NCBI GenBank assembly: GCA_963931925.1
Contig: OZ007571.1
Location: 40,127,550-40,191,549 of the forward strand
Direction: 5' to 3'
DNA length: 64,000 nt
Source of the DNA: Onchidella celtica
Taxonomy: Eukaryota; Mollusca; Gastropoda; Systellommatophora; Onchidiidae
Shown here: positions 1-10,800 of the stretch, one piece after another
How positions within the stretch are numbered: the first letter of the stretch is position 1
Layout of the letters: the number at the start of each line of letters is the position of its first letter
Notes under the pieces: generated by a model
The model's input: only the letters and a program-made list of their open reading frames with translations
What the model was told of the DNA's origin: nothing
Databases searched by the model: none
Position numbers and translations under genes: made by a program

Positions 1-1349
1 ATAATTGCGTTATATTTACTAGTAACTGCCCCATTCTTTGAATGGTAAAAAACAAAGCTCACCACTCCAGACCGAAAGGAATCAGTACAAAGTCATTGAT
101 GTCGAGACACTTTGGGTCATCCACATAAAATCGGCGATCAATAGATAGATAGGATAGTATTACAGTAGTACACAGTGCACAGTAGTGTGCACCGAGCATT
201 TTTCACGGGCTCATGTGTTCGTAAAAAATGATCTAAATATTTACGCAGTTTTCTTGGTATGGATGAATGGCACTCACTTCATCTGTATAGCACTATACTC
301 GGTATCATTATCAAAGTTTTCTTGGCGTGGCTGGATCGTGAACTCTAGTTTACATTTCCGGTAAGAGGCGGAAATGACGAAATTGACGGAAGTACATTAT
401 CACGTCGTATTCGCAATCATGAATTGATAACTGATAATTATAACTGAATTTCTGGGAAAAGTAAAGAGTTTCGGGAAAAAATGAGCTAGACACGTACAGG
501 TTAATAAATTTTACATACATGTGCCAAGTTTCATTTCTCTACGTTGCGTAGTAAAAAAGCCTTTGCGGTCGCAAATTTGGCCCAAGTTCTAGACACTTCC
601 CATTATGCTCATGTTTGATCCATCCCTCCCCCTCCCCCCACTTTTTTTTTCTCTTCCACCACTCATCCGCTATTTCGACTTTCTCTTTACTCGACACAAG
701 TCAGACGGTCCCACTGATGTCGAGATATTAGGATTGCACTGTATTATTATTCGACAGTGACCGTGATTGGGGCGTGCGGAGTATGAGATTAAAACATTCA
801 AGGGGTTATTGTTGTTTTGAGAACCAAGACTGGGCTAGGTGATTAAAGCCTGCAAGGTGGAATTAGACTTCACCTCCGGTCATGCGCAGTTTACCATGAC
901 CATGCCATTTTGCTAGTATATAAAAACACCACGAGTTCACATTAATTTTAATCTCATGTGAAATTATAAAGCAGTATCCCTGTCACAACGAGGCTAGGCA
1001 TGCCTCGCCTGAGTGTGGCTATTAGCTGAAGACACTGTAGAACATACTGACGACAGGCTGATACAGTGATAGAATCAGAGAGAGTACAGCCTAGGTCGTG
1101 TCACAGGACAGAAAGTCCACATGCGCCTTTCTATCTGCTGACCACTTCCTATGGTGGACATCAATGTAAGTTGTCATGCCAGAAGCTGATCTATGATTTG
1201 TGAGCACCCTCCAAGAAGACGGGCCGACCCCCACCGAGTCGACTTCCCATGCCCATGTTGATGCAGCGAATTATCGTCATATATTGAGCTGTAGTAGTTA
1301 ATACCTTGAAGTACTATTACTTATTTCTGATAGAGAGTAGGACATAATT
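1..1349. other. AT-rich flank without recognisable gene
   Basis: I see no coding exon here. Short AT-rich words, scattered stops in all frames and no splice-bounded open segment suggest intergenic or repeat-derived DNA. The first 50 bases (an AACTGCCCC-type motif followed by a T/A-rich stretch) resemble the sequence near 6496, so the window may open inside a copy of the same dispersed repeat. Confidence 0.4.
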
Positions 1350-1586
1350 GGGAGGAGTACCTTACTCGAGCGCCACTTTTTGATAAAAAACCCTATATAT
1401 TTTTTCGGTACTTATTAATTTTGTTAGTTTATCCAATTGTCATTGGAAAAAAAGCAATGTTGGGGGCGTGAGGGTCTAGTCAGTTTGTATCAATGGGCGG
1501 TAGTCAGGTTGACTACTCAGGCGAAAAGGGGCTGGGGTAGTTGTGTTAGTTTCTGGTCTTTGGCGCTCGAGTACGGAACTCCTTCC
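1350..1586. mobile_element. Small inverted-repeat element (MITE-like)
   Basis: The 26 bases at 1350-1375 and the reverse complement of 1561-1586 match at 23 of 26 positions and share the core TACTCGAGCGCCA. The roughly 185 bases between them have no open frame. This is the layout of a nonautonomous DNA transposon. No target duplication could be confirmed, so the superfamily is not assigned. Confidence 0.45.
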
Positions 1587-2439
1587 TTGTATTTTGCCTG
1601 AGAAGTCTCTTATGACTCATTGACTGAACGTAGTTGAATCTATTCTTGTGAGAAAGTGAAAACTCTTGCCACAAAAACACTAGATCAGATAGATATCTAG
1701 TCTAGATCTAAAGCAGAAAAGAATCTACTTTTGAATATTTAAGAGTTAAACTTCATTAAAAACTAGAATCGAGTGTCAGTGATAGATTCACTGATTTCGC
1801 AATCGCAGTTGCTTTTGGCATCACCTCCACTTTAGGCAATATTTTCAGTTTCACTAGACTAGAAACTAGACTTACTGAGGTAAGATCTTTCTAAATCCTT
1901 CGAATTTCGAGAAAAAATTATGGGTGAAAAGTCCAATTTAAACATGTCCTAAAAATTTTGTTTCGAAGATGTACTATACATTTCATTACCTGAACTTGAC
2001 TGCACTTGGGCAAACATGATGAATCTTCCGACCGATCTTTAGCAAGTCAACACAGTCTGACTCACAGCCACTGACTGAACAGCATTTCCTGTTTACCCTG
2101 GAAAATTAAAATATCTGACTGGACGATATACAATGATAAAATAATTTTATTTTAAAATTATTCCATCAGGATTATTGCAATTACTTCCAACATCTGAAGA
2201 CTTTCATTTGTGAACTACGTAATAAATAACAAAATGAACTAATCCTTAAATGGTGACACGGTTTGCTATTCACGAGGAAGGCGCACAGGAAAATGAGGTA
2301 AGGTTTTTAAATTACCAATATGGCAGCTCCCTATCGAGACAAACTGGAATGAAAGTCACAAATTCTAGAGGAAGAGGAAAAGGTCTCAGGTGATTGCAAA
2401 CTACGAAAAGCATACATTATGTGGGATAAGGGGGGGGGG
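1587..2439. other. No gene seen
   Basis: AT-rich sequence with no usable open frame, splice-bounded exon or RNA gene signature. It ends in a run of G just before the inverted repeat at 2440. Confidence 0.4.
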
Positions 2440-2778
2440 GGCACTACCGGATAAGTGCGGTCCCTATCTTGCCCACTTCATTTCCGCCATCTTGGTTCTG
2501 ACGTCAGATAGTGTTGGGTAGAGTTGGGCCATATGGCACTCCTTAAGAGTTGCGGTCCCTATTTTAAATTCTATTATTTAGTTCCCGGCGGCTTTCCCTG
2601 ATATGTCAATCTGACTACTGCCCAGACGAACATCGGCCTACGGCCTCGATGATACAAACTGACTAGACCCTCACGTCGTTACATATCAATCTGACGGCAC
2701 TCCTTAAGAGTTTAGGGACCGCAAAAGATGGCGGAAATGAAGTGGGCAAGATAGGGACCGCACTTATCCGGTAGTGCC
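2440..2778. mobile_element. Foldback/MITE-like element with 54-bp perfect arms
   Basis: 2440-2493 is the exact reverse complement of 2725-2778 (outer end GGCACTACCGGATAAG). The 231-bp interior has no open frame. It contains a GCACTCCTTAAGAG word at about 2536 that recurs at about 2697. G homopolymers lie immediately outside both arms (2430-2440 and about 2781-2799). Perfect arms indicate recent mobility, or gene conversion between the arms. No coding capacity and no clear target duplication, so the superfamily is unknown. Confidence 0.6.
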
Positions 2779-2979
2779 GATGGGGGGGGGGGGGGGGGGC
2801 GACTAAAGAAAAGTTTGAAATACAGAGATTCACTCACTCTCTCCTCTCCTTCTCTCGGAGCTCTGCCTGTCTCGCCCTCCCCTTTGCATTTTCCATCGTG
2901 GAGGTATCTAAATTCTAGACTTAGTAAGCACTGGCCATTCCTGGTCCGGACATATAATATAAGAGAAGGTTGGCATTAT

Positions 2980-3465
2980 CCGCCAACATTATCAAGGCAC
3001 CAGGTTTATCCGCCAATAATCTTGGTGGGGAAGGTCTTCCCCCCGTCCGCGCCACTTACCAAAAAGTTAACAAACAATATGATGAAGGCATCACCCTAAC
3101 CCGCGCTTTCCTTCTTTCTTTCTTCTTTCTTTGTCCCATACAAATACTAAACCCAACCTTTTGATAAGCCCGCTCAAAAGACCCCTCTTTAGTGTGTTTT
3201 CTTGACTGGCGCGAACGGGCGGAGGGCCTCCAGTTGGCGGAGGGATAGCTACGCCCAGGTTTATCTGCCAATAATGCTGGTGAATACTGCACAGGTTTAT
3301 CCGCCAATAATGTTGGAGGATACTGCCAGGTATCCGCCAATATTATTGGCAATACTGCCTTGGCCGCCAACACTATCATATAATACAGCCTGGACCGGCA
3401 ACATTATCGGATCCGGCAACATCATCAGCAGATACTGCTCGGGTTTATCCGCAGGTATTGGTGCT
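2980..3465. repeat. Degenerate minisatellite
   Basis: A motif close to GGTTTATCCGCCAATAAT, followed by a variable GATACTGCC-like tail, recurs many times (for example near 3000, 3257, 3293, 3330, 3360, 3394 and 3436) at spacings of roughly 30-40 bases with substitutions and partial copies. Short open frames across it are repeat translations, not genes. Confidence 0.6.
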
Positions 3466-3489
3466 GTCTAATTACAAAAAATGCAAACT

Positions 3490-4080
3490 GGATTTATTCC
3501 CTATTATTGTTGTTGGATAAAAAAAATTGCTAAACAGATTGATTGCTGATAAAAAGACTTTTATGAGGAAAGTTCTAAAGGAAAATTGACCCTGCTGAGA
3601 ACTGAACCACTGTCCCCTGATTGGCAGGTGAAAATATAAAGAAAAAAAGTGGATTTATTCCCTATTATTGTTCTTGGTTTGAGAAAAAAGATTGATAATG
3701 ATACTATACCTAATAAAAGACTTTTAAATAAGAAAAGAAAAAAACTGCCCTGCTGAGAATCAAACCACTGTCCCCCGATTGGCATGTGAAATTGAAAATA
3801 TGAAGAAAAAAAGTGGATTTATTCATTAATTATTCCCTATTATTGTTCTTGGTTTGAGAAAAAAGATTGATACTATACCTAGTAAAAGACTTTTATAAGA
3901 GAAGATAAAACAACTGCCCTGCTGAGAATCAAACCACAGTCCCCTGACTGACAGACAAAGATACTAATCACTATGCCACTGAGAACCCTGAGCAATTGTG
4001 AAGGAAATTTTGCTAAATAAGCATCATTAAACCAAGAAACCCATATCTCTACGGATAAGACCTGAACCTTCTTATTCAAC
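3490..4080 (-). repeat. Tandem triplication of a tRNA-derived SINE segment
   Basis: Three copies of a roughly 162-bp unit start near 3490, 3651 and 3814. Each begins GGATTTATTC and carries the conserved CTGCTGAGAATCAAACCAC block. Read on the - strand, the last copy shows a tRNA-like head: a box A-like TGGCATAGTGATTAGTA near 3959-3977 and a box B-like GGTTTGATTCTC near 3926-3937, about the spacing of Asp/Glu tRNA genes. The tail after the head resembles that of the copy at 6490-6850. The tRNA fold is degenerate, so this is SINE-derived rather than a functional tRNA gene. Confidence 0.6.
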
Positions 4081-4435
4081 AAAATTCATTTTTATTCAGA
4101 AAAGCCTCTCCAATTTCAACCATCCCATCGTTTTCAAACGTGCGCAATCCAAATGTTGATCGGGATGAACGGAACAAGGGAGGAAGATGGAGAAGGGTTC
4201 AAATCAGGGGAGCCACTCAGAAAAATACAGAATTTATGTTGGGGGATAAGAAAAATCCTAGGGGAAATTTTATGCGACAGTATCAGCAGATAAACACTTC
4301 GATTAGAGAATGTTCTCGCGATTATTTTCTTACACGCCATTAATTTCTGTCACCTGATTTCAAACTCTGAACATTTGGCCCAGTCTTCAGTTATTTAGCC
4401 CACTTAGCCAAATTATGCTGATCAACTTATCAAGA
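4081..4435. other. No gene seen
   Basis: Short sequence between the SINE array and the solo LTR. Overlapping 67-68 codon frames on both strands show no conserved motif and look like chance. Confidence 0.4.
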
Positions 4436-4440
4436 CCACA

Positions 4441-5616
4441 TGTCACGAGTGGAGTGAGCGGGATTCAAGGATTACGGGGGCATGGAAGTGTAGGGATTGA
4501 CTCACGGGATAGTGAGGCTGCTCACCTATATTGACTTCTGTTAGTTAACGTTAAAGCGTGCATGTTGTGAGTGAAGTTGAGGCGTAGTAGAGGCAAAATC
4601 TGAATAGTCAGATCACTGCAAGTTAAGAGGTCCCAGGGGACAGACGTGAGATCAGAGCAGTCGGGAGATTGTTGTGTGTTTTCCAGTGATGACTGGTAGG
4701 TTGAACTATGATTTATAATGATGATGATTGATGTACTATATTCTCCTATGACCATGATGTAAATAAGATTGTGGAAGTCATTGATTACTGTGTATAGAGA
4801 TGTGCGCAATGAGCGATAGATGTAAGTTAGGATCATGGATTCGTAGTGAGTCTGAGTACGGTGTAACACGGGAGAGGTGTTACCGTAAGATGTGTGGTGA
4901 ATGAAATGTGGACTATTGTGAGTACGCTTGATGGTTCGTAATGAGTGGTGAAGTGGATAGTAATTGTGTGGTGTATTACAGATGTAATGTTATTCTTATA
5001 GGTGCCGGGGTCGGGCAGAGACGCCACCCGCGGTGAGCACAGGGGATAGGCCAGCATAGGGCCGAAGGCTACCCATAGGCCAGTGGAGTGAAGCTGTCGA
5101 GCAGGACAGGAGGGATGCATGATTCGTGGCAGTCTGGCCACAGACAGGGATGTGTATAGAATTGTTAATGTGCTCTTAAGATGTACTACTGTGATATTGA
5201 TATACTACTGTGCTATTGAGATATTAATGTGAATTGAACTATTAACGTGCTATGGCCATGTTGAGGTGCTATTGGAAGGCTAAGGTGTTATTGCCATAGG
5301 GAGGTGCTATTGAGAGACTGCGGTGCGAAAGAAATACTAAATGTGTTATTAAGACATTGAGTGGAGAGGCTGACGCCGAAGTGTCTTTAAAAGTAACTAC
5401 CGGGTTGTGGACCCGAGGAAGAGTGCTTGAGGGAAGAAGGCCGGTGGACGGCAGTTGAATAGAGTAACCTACTGTATGTCATTGCACTGTTATCTTTATC
5501 TTTATGTTTAATAAATGTGTGAGTCTGATGGGTTGTTCTGTTAAGTGTTATACGTGTTCGTTCGTGATTGTTGTCCTGTTATAATTATTACATCTCCCAG
5601 TCTGGGATTTGTGACA
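4441..5616. mobile_element. Solo LTR, 1176 bp
   Basis: It begins TGTCAC and ends GTGACA, a perfect 6-bp terminal inverted repeat of the TG..CA type. It is flanked by a 5-bp direct repeat CCACA at 4436-4440 and 5617-5621, as expected for LTR retrotransposon integration. An AATAAA lies near 5509. No gag or pol sequence is attached, so this is a solo LTR left by recombination between two LTRs. Orientation is probably + given the AATAAA near the right end. It is unrelated in sequence to the 2.57-kb LTR family further right. Confidence 0.75.
5150..5345. repeat. Short-period degenerate repeat inside the solo LTR
   Basis: The phrase GTGCTATTG and close variants recur every 20-30 bases (for example near 5209, 5268 and 5306). 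This is internal amplification within the LTR and has no coding potential. Confidence 0.4.
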
Positions 5617-5759
5617 CCACATACTAATAGATTAATACTACGACATTTTGTGTCAAAGTGTGACTCAGATGCCAAATTTGTAAATTGTTAGTGTAGAGTA
5701 GAAGCAAGCAATGTTGTTGAAAAATTTGAACGGGAGTTGAACTTTAGGAGCAAGTCTTA

Positions 5760-5930
5760 CTTGAAAGGCCACGCTTATTCGCAGACGTCTGCGAAGAAAA
5801 TCAGAATCTTATTTGCAGATGGATTTTTGGCTTTGTCATTTTTATTTAGGAAGAGCTTCTTTAGATCACAACTCTGGCTTGTTTTATTAAATAATTAGGC
5901 TCTCCACTCAATAAGATGGCTCAATTCGGA
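5760..5930 (+). repeat. Partial copy of the SINE tail
   Basis: The block with GCAGACGTCTGCG and CAGAATCTTATTTGCAGATG resembles the tail at 6815-6850 (ATCAGGATCTTATTCGCAGATG). I read it as a fragment of the same dispersed SINE family. Confidence 0.4.
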
Positions 5931-6044
5931 GTAACGCTGGTGTTTCTTATGGTGATGTTGCACCAGGTTGTCCTTTTTTTTAGCGATACATATCGGTTAT
6001 TGTGTCCCCTGTAGCACTGGAGAGGCCATGCTTAGTAACGCTTT

Positions 6045-6130
6045 TACTCAGATTCCCTGGTGGCATGGTTTTATTGGTAGGTAAAGTCACCTGCCGAGTT
6101 GGTAAGGGGGGTTCGAATCCCCGCAAGAGC
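6045..6130 (+). repeat. tRNA-like SINE head
   Basis: An exact GGTTCGAATCC box B sits at 6110-6120, with a tRNA-like stretch upstream (GGTAGGTAAAGTCACCTGCC). The T-arm pairs at only four of five positions and the acceptor stem does not close, so this is more likely a SINE promoter head than a working tRNA gene. Confidence 0.45.
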
Positions 6131-6489
6131 TGGCTACTTTTATTAACATTACTTTTTTTTTCTGCTTTTTCCCCCACTGATCATCATTGCTTTGCTCCAG
6201 AGTATGAAATTGTGACTAGGTTTTTTTTGTTGTTTTTTTTTTAGATGAATTATTACTCAATTTTGTCGGGCGTGAAATCACAGAGAAAGTTAGACAGAGC
6301 AAATAAAAAGGAACTAAACTTCCATGCAAACAAAATATGACAAATAATTGAAGCAGAAAACCCCCAAAATAAAATATTTTCAGTAAATACAGGATAGATC
6401 CAGGTTACTTTAGAGAGAGATGAGCTGTTCAGTTCACACTGACTAAACGAAATCATTTACACGTTTAAAATTTGACTTATATTTTTATT

Positions 6490-6850
6490 TCTATTTAGCA
6501 ACTGTCCCGTTCAATGAACAGGAACAAATAAAAGAAGTAATCTGGAGCACTCTAGTAATGATCAGTTTCCCCACAACATCAATTTTGCAAATTCCTGCGG
6601 AAAAAAATAATTCCTAATCCTAATAATGAGCAGTACTAGGTTTATAGATAATAAAAAAAAAAGCTCCGGTGTGGGATTGACGCCAAAACAGATTGAACCC
6701 ATAGTCTCCAAGTGATAACCGCAGATGCTAGTCATTGCACCACCGCAGACCATGATAGGCTGGAGGAACTTCTCCATAGCAGACATCACAAAAACAAGAA
6801 ACCCCCATCTGCATGTAAGATCAGGATCTTATTCGCAGATGTCTGCAAAT
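6490..6850 (-). repeat. tRNA-derived SINE copy
   Basis: On the - strand the region 6680-6750 shows a box A-like TGGTGCAATGACTAGCATC and a box B-like GGGTTCAATC. The AGAAACCC block and an AT-rich tail follow in the same order as in the third unit of the 3490-4080 array. This is a second copy of the family. Confidence 0.5.
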
Positions 6851-7562
6851 AAGCACTTCATACATGAAAATAAAAGTTTGAGAGATATGGTGTGAATTCA
6901 AGAATGCATGTGACTTGAAATGGGTAGATGACAATGATATGGTTTCCCCATTCTCCTGCCCTGTCTTTCATTTTGAAATGTATGTCAGCCTATACATGTA
7001 TTTGTATTTACAGTGACCGATCTGAACAAGGCCCATCTTGCTTAATCTCCCATCACCCTCAGTTTTATGGCAACACACAGTCAGAGTAATCATAGGCACC
7101 ATGCATTAGCTCTTTTTTGGTCATACATATATAACTTTCCTTTCAGTATAATATAATCAGTATTAATTAATCACTGAACCTTAGCAATAACAAGCAAGTA
7201 ACTACTATGTTGCCTTGTTTCATAGTGTGATGAATTTTGTCATAGTTACTGAATATATATGCAAATCGCGTATGTTTGCATAATTTCTTGATACATGCTG
7301 AAAAATAGGCTGAAATCATGACCCTGGGCCTTAGCCAAAACAGAAGTCAGCTTTATTATTTAGGTTTACTATGTATACCTGTACACATAATTGGTACACT
7401 ATCAGAGATCTACCAAACTAATTTGCCATAGCAGCTGTTGTCAAGAACTCTCTTCTTCATTTGTAAAGCTGCAGTTTTAGTTTATGTGTATTTAACATCA
7501 GCACATTCTTCTTCACAGGTTACCATTAGAATACATGTGGATAAACACTTAGATAAAGAATC
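6851..7562 (+). promoter_or_regulatory. 5' flank and probable 5' UTR of ATPAF1
   Basis: Sequence upstream of the ATPAF1 start. No TATA box can be placed with confidence. A pyrimidine-rich stretch ending CACAG near 7518 could be the acceptor of a 5'-UTR intron. An in-frame TAA at 7554-7556 supports the ATG at 7563 as the true start. Confidence 0.4.
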
Positions 7563-7807
7563 ATGGCAGCTCGATTGCAGACTTCATACATGACTGGACT
7601 TCGGACTTGTTTTCGCCAAAGTCTTAGAAAAACATCTGCAGCAAGCAACAACACATGCATCTGGCAGACAATTTCTACCCCCACTGCTTCAGTTTCTTCA
7701 ACATCAGTGATGTCCAGCACTGGCAAGGATAACAAGGGCAAATCAGTTGATATTTCAGAAAATCCCTTCTTTGCAAAATATAAGTCCAAGATTCACCACA
7801 TGCAAGA
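7563..7807 (+). CDS. ATPAF1: ATPAF1 exon 1
   Basis: The start is ATG at 7563 with G at +4, preceded by an in-frame stop at 7554. It encodes the Arg/Ser-rich presequence and the conserved NPFFAKYKSKIHHMQ block. It ends in phase 2 at a strong GTGAGT donor at 7808. Confidence 0.92.
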
Positions 7808-10800
7808 GTGAGTGAACAGGTTTTGTAAATGTTTATGTCACTTGATTATTGTATATTGAGTCAATGACAACCTCCTCTTCTTAATCATATTGTTTTGTTT
7901 CCGCATCATTTTCTTTGTATGTTATTACAGAAGTTTCCCACATATAAAACATGGTCACTTGCTGAAATTGACACATCACGATCATATTTTCTTCAAGACA
8001 CTGTATAACGCACATATATAATAGTTATTCCTCATACGGCTGGTTCATCATTATATTTTATAATAGGCCACTTGTCAAGAGCAGATTGAAAATCATGGTA
8101 TTGGTCTGAATTATGTTAAGTGAGTCTGTTTGCATGACAAAGTATTACAGTGTATATCCCGAGTAGTTGTATTTTAGTAAAACTGCAAATTGTTGAGCCA
8201 TTGAGTATGTTTGACATTATCTTTAAAGAAGATAAAAGAAAGGCACATGACAATTACCCTTATTAATAGACATGTTCTTTCATATCCAGTACCAATCCTG
8301 AGGAATATGAGGACAGGCTGAAAGAGCTATCCGAACGATTGAATCCAAAATCTAAAGCCCCAGCACAAACTCTGAATTCACACCCAGACGAGCAAATGCA
8401 ACCTCCTACAGTGGCTCCCCCCTCAGAAACAGCAAGAGCAGGAGTTGGTATGACAAAATCAAAGGTAAAATTGAATTATTTTATAGCTAGGCTTTGTTAC
8501 AGTTTCATAACTCTGCAAAGTGTGACATAGTTGTGTTTGTGTTTTATCCTCATTCACAGGGGCGAAGCGTGGCCCTCTGCAGAGAGTCATCAGAATTTAA
8601 GCTAGTAAGATCCTTATAATAGGACGTATCGCTACATCATATTCACATAATTATAAATGCAGCGACTAAAACGATGAAACGGTTGCTCGGCACTGCAAAA
8701 TCTAAAGAGCGGACTATTCTTGTCAACAGGACAGGAATGCAGCAATTTACAAGCCGAACTAATCTGAAAACACTATTCATTCATACTACCAGACTAATAA
8801 ACACATATTTTTCATCCATTTTTTAAAATATAATTTGAACGGCAAGTTTTCATTGTCATATTCATAGCCAGAGATTTTGTTATTCTACCATCTCATGAAG
8901 TTTCTCGAAAAGGCCCCATTAACATTAAATGGCAGAAAGTGCTTAAGTGGCATCTCTGTGACGCAACGATGTGCAGCGATCTCGGAGATGTGGCTATCTA
9001 CCGTTGCGGTATAGGTTCGCTCGACCTGTCAAGTGAAGTGATGTTCTTGGTACGTTCGACTGATTTTGATCACAGTTGTCTAGATCTAGACTATAGTATT
9101 ATGCTTTGATAGCTCTTGCTGTGCGTGGAGTAAATTATTCTTAGATTACCTCAAACAAACAAAAAAATCCACACAAACTCTTTCACTCTACTCAGTACCT
9201 TTCGATTAGGACTGAAAACGACCAAAAACATGCATAAATCTAGGTAAAATCAGGCCAAACTTTGATTATAAGCCTATTTTTATCCCCACTATTCTGCTGT
9301 CTACGGGGGCTGCGTCGACGAATACAGCCTATGCTCAAGCTAGCTTCTGGGTGTAGTCAAGTCTTCTTCGTCTTTGTTAATCACTGATTATGGACCAGTT
9401 CATAAGGTCTATAAAGGGCTATAAAGATGCTTTTCGATGAGGGGTGTTGGACTATATAACAAACGCAAATAGCGAGGTAGAATTGAATGCTGAACTAACT
9501 AAATGGACTTGGAGTTGGGCTCGATCTGGAAAGTACAGTAATTCTAGAATTAATATTCGAAGGGTAGTCACTGATTATTTGATTATGAGGAAGCCTCGCC
9601 CCTGCTCATTCATTACGCTAATTCCAAAGCATCTGACATGAGGTTTGCTGCCTAAATTGTTGAGTTATGTATAGCGTTAAATCTTCAAAAAGAGACCAGG
9701 TTTGTTTTTCATAGCAAATAAACAATATGTCATGCCGGTGAAAGGCCAGTAAAGCAGTGGACACATGCTACTTGATTGTATGCTTAAAGTGACTGCATAA
9801 AAATGTCTCTAATTATACCATAGACATTTTTGTGAAAATGGGTATGGCTCTAGTGAAAAAATTTAGCAGCGTTGGGTAACAGGAATGAATAGTTAAGTGC
9901 ATGGTAGGCCATAGAAATTGGAAAACGGAAGGGGACAGAAAAATTAAACATTTTAGACAGGACTGCACACTCTTCTCAGCACTACGAGAAACATATTGGC
10001 TGAAACCCACCGACCTGAATGTCAAACTCTTTGGTGCTCTGCCAGAACTGCAGAAAACCATAGATTTTCTTTAAAGAACAAATCTGCAGATTTAGATTTG
10101 GCGAACGAAAGAAGAAGAATAAGAAGGCAGGACAGTGGAACTTCACAAATGGTTTTCTTCAAATTTGAGCTATGTGAATAATTGTTTTCACATTGTTTGG
10201 TATTGCAGTTTTAAAAAAATCAGTCAGAATTTCAGAGTGATACAGGAATATTCTTAGTCTGCCTTAAACTGGCCATAAAATTACCCGTAAAGTAGCGCAT
10301 AGTTGTCTTGGTTCATGTCTTAGCTTTGATGTGACAGAATATCCTTACACTACAGCTCAAGATCTCCTTTTTTTTCTTCTCAAAACAAGATTACATGATG
10401 GGTAACCTTTGTTTCTTGGGGTTGTGCTTCATCTACAGCCGAATCTTTCAAAAGCACAGTGAATCAGTTTTACATGCATTCTTAGCACAATAGGAATTGA
10501 ATTATGAGTTAGGTTAAAATAAAATCATGCGATTATTGATAATTTAATAAAGAACATTAATTTGAGGTTATTCCATGTTTAATAATAATTCTTTTCTTTT
10601 TTTTTTAACCAGGGTTTAGACTCAGTTCTGAAACTGGAAATGGTGCAAGACAAAACAGCAGAAGAAATTTCCCAGGTTTGTATTCTGTACTAAAGGTATT
10701 TGAATTATTCCTTTATTCTCACTTTTTCTTCAATTCAATGAGCAGTGTATATAAATAGTATTCAATTCTATTTTAAACAGCAAATATAAGTCACAGGATC

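Noticed and set aside
2980-3465. CRISPR-like array
   Set aside because: Repeat units are degenerate and unevenly spaced without unique equal-length spacers, and the DNA is from an animal nucleus.
4522-5141. Open frames of 102-115 codons on the - strand
   Set aside because: They lie wholly inside the solo LTR and show no conserved protein feature.
6045-6130. Functional tRNA gene
   Set aside because: Box B is perfect, but the acceptor stem does not close and the T-arm has a mismatch. It is listed as a SINE head.
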